Assembly: GCF_013694365.1 (NCBI RefSeq)
Contig: NZ_CP059275.1
Coordinates: forward strand, 1,488,001-1,552,000
Origin: Limosilactobacillus reuteri
GTDB lineage: Bacteria; Bacillota; Bacilli; Lactobacillales; Lactobacillaceae
Direction: 5' to 3'
Length of the DNA: 64,000 nt
The notes beneath the pieces were generated by a model. It saw only the letters and a program-made list of their open reading frames with translations. It was not told the origin of the DNA and ran no database searches. Shown piece by piece: positions 55,665-63,912 of the stretch (the stretch's first letter is position 1; every line of letters starts with the position of its first letter). The position numbers were made by a program, and so were the translations under genes.

Positions 55665-56882
55665 TTGAATATTGGTATTTTTACAGATACATATTTCCCT
55701 CAGGTGAGTGGCGTGGCGACTTCGATTAAGACGCTTCGTGATGAATTGATTGCTCAGGGACATCATGTATATATTTTTACGACAACTGATCCTAAGGCTA
55801 AACATGATGATGTTGAAAATGGGATATACCGCTTTGCAAGCATTCCCTTTGTTTCGTTTTCTGATCGTCGAATTGCGGTGCGTGGCGTATTTCGAGCCAT
55901 CAAGCTTGCTAAAAAGTTCCAATTAGATATAGTTCATAATCAAACTGAATTTGCGCTTGGAGTTATGGGGAAGACGGTTGCCAAGCATTTGCATATCCCT
56001 TGTCTCCATACTTACCATACGATGTATCAGGATTATCTCCACTATATTGCGAATGGCCATATTCTTAAGCCGAATGATGTTGCCCGGCTTGCTCATCTTT
56101 ATTTAAAAAATATTTCTGGGATTATTGCTCCAAGTGACCGTGTTTTGGATACTTTAACCAGTTATCATGTTGAATCACCAATTCGTGTTATTCCGACTGG
56201 GATTAATTTACGGGTATATAGTAAACGAGATTCAGTAGAAGAAATAGCTAATTTAAGGGCAAAGTTAGGCTACAGTGAAGAGACCCCAGTTTTACTTTCG
56301 CTTAGTCGTTTAGCATATGAAAAGAATATCCACTCACTGATAGAAGCAATGCCAGATATTCTTGCTCACAAGCCTGATGCACAGCTGCTGATTGTTGGGG
56401 ATGGTCCCGCAAGACATACTCTGGAGCGTCAAGTTCGTGAAATGCAGCTTAATGACAATGTTAGTTTCGCTGGTGAGATATCAAATGATGAAGTTTACCA
56501 TTATTACCAAATGGCAGATGTTTTTGTTTCAGCCTCCGATTCTGAATCACAAGGACTGACTTATGATGAAGCCCTTGCCTCGGATTTGCCAATTGTGGTT
56601 ATGCGTAGTGAATATACTGACCAATTGATTGATGACCCAGCGATTGGCATTAGTTTTCAAAAACGGGCTGACTTGGTTAATGGTGTCCTATTTTACCTTA
56701 ACCAACCAAAAAACTCAGAATCAAGGGTGAGACGACAACAAAAGCTGCATGAGATCTCAGCAGAGGTCTTTGTTGAAAAGGTTGTTCAGTTCTACCAGGA
56801 TTGTCAAAAAGATATGGCTGTCCATGATGAACTTAATCAAGCTGAAAAATCACATCGTCTTTTTCACCGCCCAAGGAGCTAA
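55665..56882 (+). CDS. GT4 glycosyltransferase, probable diacylglycerol glucosyltransferase
   Basis: The 405-residue protein starts with TTG. N-terminal NIGIFTDTYFPQVSGVATSIKTL and C-terminal LVGDGPARHTLE ... SASDSESQGLTYDEALA (the E-x7-E motif region) mark GT4 enzymes. The close pattern is that of 1,2-diacylglycerol 3-glucosyltransferases, which begin glycolipid anchor synthesis for lipoteichoic acid. A second GT and a flippase-like gene follow, supporting this. Acceptor not proven. Confidence 0.82.
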   Translation: MNIGIFTDTYFPQVSGVATSIKTLRDELIAQGHHVYIFTTTDPKAKHDDVENGIYRFASIPFVSFSDRRIAVRGVFRAIKLAKKFQLDIVHNQTEFALGVMGKTVAKHLHIPCLHTYHTMYQDYLHYIANGHILKPNDVARLAHLYLKNISGIIAPSDRVLDTLTSYHVESPIRVIPTGINLRVYSKRDSVEEIANLRAKLGYSEETPVLLSLSRLAYEKNIHSLIEAMPDILAHKPDAQLLIVGDGPARHTLERQVREMQLNDNVSFAGEISNDEVYHYYQMADVFVSASDSESQGLTYDEALASDLPIVVMRSEYTDQLIDDPAIGISFQKRADLVNGVLFYLNQPKNSESRVRRQQKLHEISAEVFVEKVVQFYQDCQKDMAVHDELNQAEKSHRLFHRPRS

Positions 56883-57911
56883 ATGATTAAAATAACAATG
56901 TTTTCATCTGCAGATAAGGTTGCGGGACAAGGAGTAGGAAGTGCCTATCTTGAATTAATTAACTTGTTGCGCAACCAGTGCAGTGACAAATTTGAAATTG
57001 AAATCAACCGTTATGGGAAGAGTCAGATCAGTCATTATCATACAATCGACCCTCTTTTTTACCTGTCAACTTTTTCAAAAAAGCGGGGTCGAAAGATTGG
57101 CTATGTGCATTTTCTTCCCGAGACGTTAGAAGGAAGTCTTACAATCCCGCAACCGTTTCGCGGGCTTTTTTATCATTACATTATTGCCTTTTATAAACGA
57201 ATGGATCAGTTAGTAGTTGTGAATCCCTCTTTTATCAAGCAGTTAGTAGCATATGGGATTCCTGAAAAAAAGATTACCTATATTCCTAACTTTGTTGATA
57301 ATGATCGTTTCCATCCATATTCGGCTGTTAAGCGAACTGCTCTCCGAAAAAAATATGGGATTGCTGCCGATAAGTTTGTGGTATTAGGAAGCGGCCAGGT
57401 TCAAGAACGAAAAGGAGTTCCAGACTTTATTCGTCTTGCTCGCCAAAATCCGGACGTTGAGTTTTTTTGGGCTGGCGGATTTTCTTTTGGCCGTTTAACA
57501 GATGGTTATAGTGAATTAAAAAAGGTGGTAGATAATCCACCAGCTAATTTACATTTTACGGGAATCGTTTCACGGGATAAGATTGCTGAACTGAATAATC
57601 TTGCCGACCTATTTCTTTTACCTTCATATAATGAACTATTTCCAATGTCTGTCTTGGAAGCTTTTAGCTGTGGGACACCAGTAATGTTACGCGATCTTGA
57701 CCTTTATCATTCTATTATTGAAGGAGATTATGAGCCTGCTAAAGATGTCAATGAGATGCAAATGAAGTTGACATTATTACGCAATGATCCTGCACGACTG
57801 GCACATTGGCAAACTCAGGCCCAGCGAGCTGCTAAGGAATACTCAAAAGAACACTTAGCAGATGTTTGGACTAAGTTTTATCAGGAGCAAGCACGAAAGG
57901 GGGATGCTTAG
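56883..57911 (+). CDS. GT4 glycosyltransferase, probable glycolipid second-sugar transferase
   Basis: The 342-residue protein has KITMFSSADKVAGQGVGSAYLEL, IGYVHFLPETLEGSL, VVLGSGQVQERKGVPDF and SYNELFPMSVLEAFSCGTPV (the conserved E-x7-E). Lactobacilli carry such a gene after a diacylglycerol glucosyltransferase, where it adds the second hexose of the glycolipid anchor. The sugar is not readable. Confidence 0.8.
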   Translation: MIKITMFSSADKVAGQGVGSAYLELINLLRNQCSDKFEIEINRYGKSQISHYHTIDPLFYLSTFSKKRGRKIGYVHFLPETLEGSLTIPQPFRGLFYHYIIAFYKRMDQLVVVNPSFIKQLVAYGIPEKKITYIPNFVDNDRFHPYSAVKRTALRKKYGIAADKFVVLGSGQVQERKGVPDFIRLARQNPDVEFFWAGGFSFGRLTDGYSELKKVVDNPPANLHFTGIVSRDKIAELNNLADLFLLPSYNELFPMSVLEAFSCGTPVMLRDLDLYHSIIEGDYEPAKDVNEMQMKLTLLRNDPARLAHWQTQAQRAAKEYSKEHLADVWTKFYQEQARKGDA

Positions 57912-58925
57912 GTGAGCAGGCGAAATTGGTTAGTATTAAGCATAATGCTAATTATTGGAGTTGGAATTCTCGGCTACTCATTACGTAACTCAAACATCCA
58001 CCTATTGTTACAGGATGTTTCTGCCATTAATTGGGGATGGATGCTCGTTGCACTTGGCTGTATTTGTTTATATTTAGGTTTGGAGGCGGTTGTCGTAAAG
58101 ATTTTTATGAATGATCGTCACTATGGTTTTACCTGGAAGGATGCATTACGATTACCATTAATCGAACAACTATTTAATGGAATTACTCCATTCTCAACAG
58201 GAGGACAACCAGCGCAATTAGTTGCAATGATTCAATCAGGTGTTGATGGGGGATTAGCAAGTTCAGTTCTTTTAATGAAGTTTGTTGTATTTCAGGCAAT
58301 GATTGTTGTTAACTTCTTAATCAGCTTGTTAATTGGCTTTCATTTTATTGCGGAGAAACTCCATGCTCTTTCATTATTAGTAATATTTGGCTTTTTGATT
58401 CATTTAGCGGTAATTGTCGGATTACTGATGGTGATGTACTGGTATAGTTTTACTAAGAGACTAATGAACCTCGTTATCAAACCAGCTGCCATTTTTATGA
58501 AGGCTAACCGATATGAGCACATGAAAGTTGTCTTAAATGAAAAAGTGGATACTTTTTACCAAGAGAGTCTCCGAATGAAGCAAGATTATAAGAAGCTGCT
58601 TAAGGTTTGCGTAGTAACTATTTTTCAATTATTCTTTTACTATGCAATCCCATACTTTATTATGCTTGCGCTTGGAATTGACCACATTAATTTTGTGATG
58701 GTGCTCAGCTTGCACGTGTTAATTTTTATGATTATTTCGCTTTTTCCAATTCCAGGAGGGGCGGGGGGAGCCGAGTATAGTTTTTCCGTTCTCTTTGCAA
58801 GTTTTATTCACTCAAATACAAAATTGATTTTAGCAATGATCTTATGGCGACTACTCACATATTACTTCGGAATGTTCGCCGGAATTGTAGCTGTATTTAT
58901 AAAACCTGATAAAGTAAAAAGATAG
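57912..58925 (+). CDS. YbhN/UPF0104 flippase-like membrane protein
   Basis: The 337-residue protein starts with GTG and has about eight membrane segments. NGITPFSTGGQPAQLVAM and ISLFPIPGGAGGAEYSFSVLF are the signature blocks of the lysylphosphatidylglycerol synthase-type transmembrane family without the catalytic domain. Together with the two glycosyltransferases before it, it may move a glycolipid across the membrane (inference). Confidence 0.8.
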   Translation: MSRRNWLVLSIMLIIGVGILGYSLRNSNIHLLLQDVSAINWGWMLVALGCICLYLGLEAVVVKIFMNDRHYGFTWKDALRLPLIEQLFNGITPFSTGGQPAQLVAMIQSGVDGGLASSVLLMKFVVFQAMIVVNFLISLLIGFHFIAEKLHALSLLVIFGFLIHLAVIVGLLMVMYWYSFTKRLMNLVIKPAAIFMKANRYEHMKVVLNEKVDTFYQESLRMKQDYKKLLKVCVVTIFQLFFYYAIPYFIMLALGIDHINFVMVLSLHVLIFMIISLFPIPGGAGGAEYSFSVLFASFIHSNTKLILAMILWRLLTYYFGMFAGIVAVFIKPDKVKR

Positions 58926-59174
58926 GTGAAAGAATCAGAATTATTAGTGATTATTAAACGTTTGATTGCGATGCAAAACGATGATTCAAGAGATCGACAG
59001 AAACGAACATTTGAAAAATTTGGTATTCCATTATGTGATGTAACTTATATCCATAGTAGGGAAGAATTTATCTTCGTTCGATATCGCCCTTATGAACGTT
59101 TTCGCTTTGATGATATTGACCTAGTTGCTATTGAAGTTTTTAACTGTTTATATGACCTTGAGAATACTTTTTAA
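58926..59174 (+). CDS. DUF1797 (YkuJ-like) protein
   Basis: The 82-residue protein starts with GTG and ends FRFDDIDLVAIEVFNCLYDLENTF, close to the C-terminal pattern of B. subtilis YkuJ (FDNIDMVSIEIFELL). Cytoplasmic, function unknown. The last protein gene before the non-coding block with rRNA promoters. Confidence 0.82.
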   Translation: MKESELLVIIKRLIAMQNDDSRDRQKRTFEKFGIPLCDVTYIHSREEFIFVRYRPYERFRFDDIDLVAIEVFNCLYDLENTF

Positions 59175-59255
59175 AAAACCCATGTATAGTAATTATCGTT
59201 GTCAAAACAGTTAAGCGCTGTTGAGATGGTTTGACAAAAAAGTTAAAAATAATTG

Positions 59256-59284
59256 TTGACATCAACTTGATGACATGATATATT
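59256..59284 (+). promoter_or_regulatory. rRNA operon promoter P1
   Basis: A -35 box TTGACA (59256-59261) and -10 box TATATT (59279-59284) are separated by 17 bases. Flanks are A+T-rich. Its tandem arrangement with P2 and the pre-16S leader downstream point to an rrn promoter. Confidence 0.75.
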
Positions 59285-59344
59285 AATAAAGTTGCTGATT
59301 GAGTTATCAATCAAAAGGGATTAAAAATTAATTAAATTTTCTTC

Positions 59345-59374
59345 TTGACAAGCTGATCTGATATATGTTATAAT
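59345..59374 (+). promoter_or_regulatory. rRNA operon promoter P2
   Basis: A consensus -35 TTGACA (59345-59350) and consensus -10 TATAAT (59369-59374) have an 18-base spacer. Transcription would start near 59381 and run into the leader. Confidence 0.85.
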
Positions 59375-59380
59375 AAACAT

Positions 59381-59507
59381 GTTGATTGGCTGCTTGATTA
59401 GCCAACGGGTAGACCTTTGAAAACTGAACAAAGTTTCGACGAATCAAATGTGTAGGGTCTTCAATCACGATGTGATTTGAAGTAAAACATTTGCGAAGTC
59501 AATTCGG
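59381..59507 (+). other. Pre-16S rRNA leader, without the rRNA gene
   Basis: Contains TTTGAAAACTGAACAAAG (59417 onward), TGTGTAGGGTC, and a hairpin CTTCAATCAC/GTGATTTGAAG near 59459-59482, the usual lactobacillar leader before 16S. It ends AATTCGG at 59507, exactly where the 16S gene would begin with AGAGTTTGATC. Instead the sequence goes AGAGTTAAATT, into an IS110 fragment. The rRNA genes are missing from this place. Confidence 0.75.
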
Positions 59508-60170
59508 AGAGTTAAATTAAAGAATATTCTAATGGCATCTACAGATAAACGAATATCTAAGATGAAAGCTTATAAGTATGCCGATCGATTAATCGATCTC
59601 GCCCAAAAATCATATCCGGCTGTTTCTGGTGATACCATTCAGGTTGATGAAGTTCGCTACTACGCTCGCCAATTAATTGCCTTAACCCGTAAAAAGGAAG
59701 AGGTCATCAAGCGGATGGAATCTATTGCCCAGCGCTTACCAGAGTATATCCTATACTGCTCTTTTCCGGGAATTGGGAAACAAACTGCGGCTCAGTTAAT
59801 GGGAGAATTGGGCGACATTAGTCGCTTTGACAATGCCAATCAGCTTAATGCCTTTGTCGGAATTGATATTCGTCGTTACCAATCTGGAACCTATTTAGGT
59901 CAAGATCACATTAATAAGCGTGGAAACCCGATTGCCCGTAAGCTCTTATATTTTACTGTAGGTAATATGATCCGCCAACAACACGCTAATTCTAATCATA
60001 TCGTTGACTATTACTATCGTTTAAAAGAAAAACGACCTCATCCCAAAATGAACAAGGTCGCCATGGTAGCTTGTATGAATAAAACTCTGAAATGTCTCTT
60101 ATCCATGATTAAGCACCATGAAAAATACCACTATCGGTATACGAACTCAATGGTCCCTGTGAAGGCATAA
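59508..60170 (+). pseudogene. IS110-family transposase, C-terminal part (copy 1)
   Basis: 221 codons in one frame from 59508; an internal ATG at 59532 gives 212 residues. SFPGIGKQTAAQLMGELGD, FVGIDIRRYQSG and GNPIARKLLYFTVGNM are the C-terminal IS116/IS110/IS902 domain with the helix-hairpin-helix and serine region. The N-terminal DEDD (RuvC-like) domain is missing, so no active transposase is possible. The frame is open at the left edge, suggesting a truncated fragment end. Confidence 0.85.
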
Positions 60171-60291
60171 TCACCTCACAATTTTAATATACCACTAATT
60201 CTCGATTTTTGAAGAAGAACCGGGTTGGTTTAGTATACTCTTCTTTTCTAAATATTTTTCTTGACTAATCGTAGGAAAAGGGAGCGAGACA

Positions 60292-60315
60292 GAAGTCACT
60301 TGTGACTTCGTTTTT
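60292..60315 (+). terminator. Rho-independent terminator-like hairpin
   Basis: GAAGTCAC (60292-60299) and GTGACTTC (60302-60309) form a perfect 8-bp stem with loop TT, followed by G and five T. It stands about 120 bases after the IS110 fragment stop. The preceding stretch 60171-60291 has no gene and may be the right end of the IS. Confidence 0.65.
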
Positions 60316-60336
60316 CGACGCGAAGCTAGCCTCTGG

Positions 60337-60450
60337 GAGCCCCCGCAAGCAACAATAGGCCTCTGACGTTCGGTTTCCGGACGTTAGAGGCTATTGTTGT
60401 ACTGCGTATTTGCTTTTTATGAAAGTAACTTAACTTATGTCACAGCCCCT
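60337..60450. repeat. Intergenic hairpin repeat, copy 2
   Basis: Second copy of the element at 11401-11515, again starting GAGCCCCCGCAAGCAAC. The stem core is CCTCTGACG with CGTTAGAGG; compared with copy 1, both arms changed so that pairing is kept apart from one G-U. It ends CACAGCCCCT and is cut off where a second IS110 copy starts. Confidence 0.75.
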
Positions 60451-61113
60451 AGAGTTAAATTAAAGAATATTCTAATGGCATCTACAGATAAACGAATATC
60501 TAAGATGAAAGCTTATAAGTATGCCGATCGATTAATCGATCTCGCCCAAAAATCATATCCGGCTGTTTCTGGTGATACCATTCAGGTTGATGAAGTTCGC
60601 TACTACGCTCGCCAATTAATTGCCTTAACCCGTAAAAAGGAAGAGGTCATCAAGCGGATGGAATCTATTGCCCAGCGCTTACCAGAGTATATCCTATACT
60701 GCTCTTTTCCGGGAATTGGGAAACAAACTGCGGCTCAGTTAATGGGAGAATTGGGCGACATTAGTCGCTTTGACAATGCCAATCAGCTTAATGCCTTTGT
60801 CGGAATTGATATTCGTCGTTACCAATCTGGAACCTATTTAGGTCAAGATCACATTAATAAGCGTGGAAACCCGATTGCCCGTAAGCTCTTATATTTTACT
60901 GTAGGTAATATGATCCGCCAACAACACGCTAATTCTAATCATATCGTTGACTATTACTATCGTTTAAAAGAAAAACGACCTCATCCCAAAATGAACAAGG
61001 TCGCCATGGTAGCTTGTATGAATAAAACTCTGAAATGTCTCTTATCCATGATTAAGCACCATGAAAAATACCACTATCGGTATACGAACTCAATGGTCCC
61101 TGTGAAGGCATAA
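60451..61113 (+). pseudogene. IS110-family transposase, C-terminal part (copy 2)
   Basis: Identical over all 663 bases to 59508-60170, including 24 bases before the internal ATG (60475). A longer frame starting at 60394 is only a read-through from the hairpin repeat and should not be used. The copy ends at the stop and the next gene starts at once, without the 3' flank found after copy 1. Confidence 0.85.
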
Positions 61114-61404
61114 ATGAAATTAAATAAAGACGGAAAACCAAATGAAATGAACGCCACATATCGTCAAATGACAGAAGTACGGCAAACTTATCCGAAAGGT
61201 CAAGTAGCTGTTCTTAATATTATTGGTGATGTTGGTAATCATTCGAACGGTACTGTTGATAATGTATCTTCATTGTCACTTAAGTATCTAGTGGCTGCTC
61301 GGGCAAAGTCATACCGTATTCTAAAAATAACAGGAAAAGATACTCAACATTCAAAACTTCATAATAATACTCAAGTTGATAAAGCATTAATTAATTTCTT
61401 ATAG
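61114..61404 (+). pseudogene. Alpha/beta hydrolase (DUF915), C-terminal fragment
   Basis: 96 residues. LKYLVAARAKSYRILKITGKDTQHSKLHNN and DKALINFL are the end of cell-surface DUF915 hydrolases, with the catalytic His in the QHSKLH segment; the leading part GQVAVLNIIGDVG precedes the acid residue. It lacks the nucleophile half, which is the next gene. The two pieces are the halves of one broken gene in reversed order. Confidence 0.8.
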
Positions 61405-61917
61405 GTGATAGTAATTGTTATCTTGGCAATAATTGGTGATGCAGTTTGGCGTCAGCAAAAACATAGTAAATATATGCAATCAACAACGCCAACACTATTT
61501 TTCCGTGGTGGAGGTAGTAGTTATCATGCAGAAGAACACATGGTAAATGCTGCTAAAAAAGCCGGGGTAACGAGCACAGTCCTGCGAGCTGATGTTACTA
61601 ATAACGGAAAAGTTACTCTTCATGGTTCAATGCATAAGGGGGCCATTAATCCAATTGTTGAGGTGAATTATGATAATAATAGGCAGTTGGATTTTAATAA
61701 GCATGGCGAATATGCGACAAATGTTGTAAAAGCATTACAGAAACGATATCGCATAACTAAGATTAATATGGTTGGTCATTCCCTGGGAAATATTTCGATT
61801 ATTTACTATATGTTGCAAAACGGTAAAAATCAGAATATGCCTCAATTACAAAAACAGGTTGATATCGCAGGTCATTTTGCTGGATTGAATTTTAAACAGG
61901 TACCTGCTGCTATCTAG
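61405..61917 (+). pseudogene. Alpha/beta hydrolase (DUF915), N-terminal fragment
   Basis: 170 residues starting with GTG: a membrane anchor (VIVILAIIGDAVW), TLFFRGGGSSYHAEEHMV, and the nucleophile elbow GHSLGN near residue 127. The protein ends at FKQVPAAI, about two thirds into the domain. The rest is encoded by the preceding fragment. A frameshift or stop in the native gene is inferred. Likely inactive. Confidence 0.8.
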
Positions 61918-63129
61918 ATGAAAAAGTTGACAGTTTTTATTTTATCTCTATTCATGATGCTAATGGTAGGAAGTCAATCAGTGTTAGCAAATAATCGAAT
62001 TGATGCTTCTGCAGCGATCATGGCTGATGCTTCAACAGGGCAAATTATCTATAAGCAAAATGTAGATAAGGCTCTTCCCGTGGCATCAATTACAAAATTA
62101 TTAACTATTTTGGTAATAGAAGATGAAATCCAACAGAAGCAACTTTCATGGGATACTCAAGTAAAAATAACTCCTGAAATTGCGGCTATTTCTAATGATG
62201 CTGCTTATTCTTCAATCGGACTAAAATCTGGTCAATCTTATTCAGTTCGGACATTAATCAATGCAGCCCTTGTAAAGTCAGCGGATGGGGCGACTGTCGC
62301 ACTTGCAACAGCTACCGGGGATGGAACCGATGAATTTAATCTTAAAATGATGCAAAAAGCCAAAAAAATTGGAATGACTAAGACAAACATTGTGAATTCA
62401 GTTGGATTAGATAATGGAGATATGAAAAGTTTTAAGTTAGCGGATCTCCCTAATAATGCTGCTAATACGATGAGTGCACGTGATGTTGCTATTTTATCGC
62501 AATACTTTGTAAAACATTATCCTGAACTTTTGCAAATTACAGCACAAAAAGAAGTAAAATTTCAAATAGCGAAAGATCAAGTTAAGACTGAAAAAAATCT
62601 TAATAAGATGTTACCAGGAGAACAGTACGCTGTAAAAGGGGTAACGATTGATGGCTTGAAGACGGGGACTTCTGACAGTGCGGGAGCTTGTTTTGCAAGT
62701 ACAGGTAAGTATCAAGGACATCGCATTATTACTGTTATTTTACATTCAAAAGGGAGCAATAAAGACAACCGATTTAAGGCTACGCAGGATTTATATGAGA
62801 TCCTTAAGACAGAGGACCATTTACAAAAAATAAAAGTTCCATTATCAGTAACAACACGTAAAGTAGCTAATGGTGTTGAAAAAACAATGAAACTCACGCC
62901 ACAATATGTAACTATTTGGAGTCCGTACGATACAAAAACGAATTATACAATTGGAACACAATATAAAAAGAAAAAACTAGAAGCACCTATTTGGAAAGGT
63001 GAACGTGTTGGCAACTTAAGGATAACGAGTGATCAATTAGAAACGCTTAATGGTGAACCATTAACTTACTCTCTATATAGTGCTAATGATGTTCGACGGG
63101 GAAACTTTTGGCAACGTCTTCTACATTAA
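61918..63129 (+). CDS. dacA: D-alanyl-D-alanine carboxypeptidase (PBP5 type)
   Basis: The 403-residue secreted enzyme has a signal peptide ending near VLA-NN (residue 23-25). The SxxK motif is in PVASITKLLTI, the second motif SADGA replaces the usual SxN (SGNDA in E. coli), and the KTG motif is in DGLKTGTSDSAG. It trims the terminal D-Ala of peptidoglycan stems. The Asn-to-Asp change in motif 2 (S-A-D) is seen in some lactobacilli but deserves notice. The C-terminal domain probably lies against the membrane. Confidence 0.88.
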   Translation: MKKLTVFILSLFMMLMVGSQSVLANNRIDASAAIMADASTGQIIYKQNVDKALPVASITKLLTILVIEDEIQQKQLSWDTQVKITPEIAAISNDAAYSSIGLKSGQSYSVRTLINAALVKSADGATVALATATGDGTDEFNLKMMQKAKKIGMTKTNIVNSVGLDNGDMKSFKLADLPNNAANTMSARDVAILSQYFVKHYPELLQITAQKEVKFQIAKDQVKTEKNLNKMLPGEQYAVKGVTIDGLKTGTSDSAGACFASTGKYQGHRIITVILHSKGSNKDNRFKATQDLYEILKTEDHLQKIKVPLSVTTRKVANGVEKTMKLTPQYVTIWSPYDTKTNYTIGTQYKKKKLEAPIWKGERVGNLRITSDQLETLNGEPLTYSLYSANDVRRGNFWQRLLH

Positions 63130-63711
63130 ATGAATAAAGAACTTAAATCGCTGCTTTTCATCTCAACTGGTCTATTCCTTATTTTTGTTCTAATTTTTAA
63201 TCTTTATACATATAATGCTGCTAGTTTTATTCCCCAAGCTAGAAAAACAAGTCAAATTCTTAGTCAAAATCGGCTTCGTGCTCCTAATATTCACCGTTCC
63301 TCTGAAAATTGGGCATACCCTAAGATCGGTAACGTTCCTATTGAATTGATCGCCATCAAACAAGCAAAAAGGATTCTAGTTATCAACTCAAATAAGCGCC
63401 AAGTTATTTACATTATTCACGCACAGATTAATCTACCAGCACAAAAAAATTCTTTCCGCTTACTTCACGCTCGGGGGCAGCAAATTTATCATATTAATGG
63501 TTCCCAGCAAGCCATCGCTAAGAATTGGTTAGGAATTACTAATGGGAACTACATTGAAACCCCCGTTACAGATATGAATAATCATCAGGTCTCACGAAAT
63601 CTACGAAAAGCACCCAAAATTGAAAATACTATCCAGGTGTCAATCCCCGATGCTAAATGGCTGCAAACTTTACCTGAAAACACACCCTTAATAGTTAAGG
63701 AGGACTATTAA
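63130..63711 (+). CDS. Membrane-anchored hypothetical protein
   Basis: 193 residues: a single N-terminal helix (LLFISTGLFLIFVLIFNLYTY), then an extracellular basic domain with beta-like segments (KRILVINSNKRQVIYIIHAQINLP; GQQIYHINGSQQAIAKNWLGI). Residues such as YPKIGNVPIELIAIKQAKRILVI recall short wall-linked proteins, but I recognise no family. The high Asn/Gln/Lys content fits a surface protein. Followed at once by another small membrane protein. Confidence 0.55.
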   Translation: MNKELKSLLFISTGLFLIFVLIFNLYTYNAASFIPQARKTSQILSQNRLRAPNIHRSSENWAYPKIGNVPIELIAIKQAKRILVINSNKRQVIYIIHAQINLPAQKNSFRLLHARGQQIYHINGSQQAIAKNWLGITNGNYIETPVTDMNNHQVSRNLRKAPKIENTIQVSIPDAKWLQTLPENTPLIVKEDY

Positions 63712-63912
63712 ATGATTTCACGCCTAAAACATGGACGGTTTTTTAATCACTTACTTGGAAGTAATCTTATTTTGCTAATTATAATTAGCTTTTATAATCT
63801 TCTTACATACTTCATCCCATTAATCAAAATTTCAATCATTCAAATAATTTTATTCTTTCTAATAATTGACCTACTCTTGATTATCTTTAAGATTTTAGCG
63901 CTATACAATTAG
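63712..63912 (+). CDS. Small two-helix membrane protein
   Basis: 66 residues with two hydrophobic helices (LLGSNLILLIIISFYNLLTYF and IIQIILFFLIIDLLLIIFKIL) joined by a short loop, basic at the N-terminus (RLKHGRFF). No known family is recognised. The ATG follows GGAGG (in AAGGAGGACTATTAA), a good ribosome binding site in the end of the preceding gene, so these two genes are natively close and co-translated. Confidence 0.6.
   Translation: MISRLKHGRFFNHLLGSNLILLIIISFYNLLTYFIPLIKISIIQIILFFLIIDLLLIIFKILALYN

Noticed and set aside
60394..61113. Longer form of the second IS110 gene starting at 60394
   Set aside because: The first 19 codons come from the hairpin repeat and a join at 60450/60451; copy 1 shows that the homologous part begins at the equivalent of 60451.
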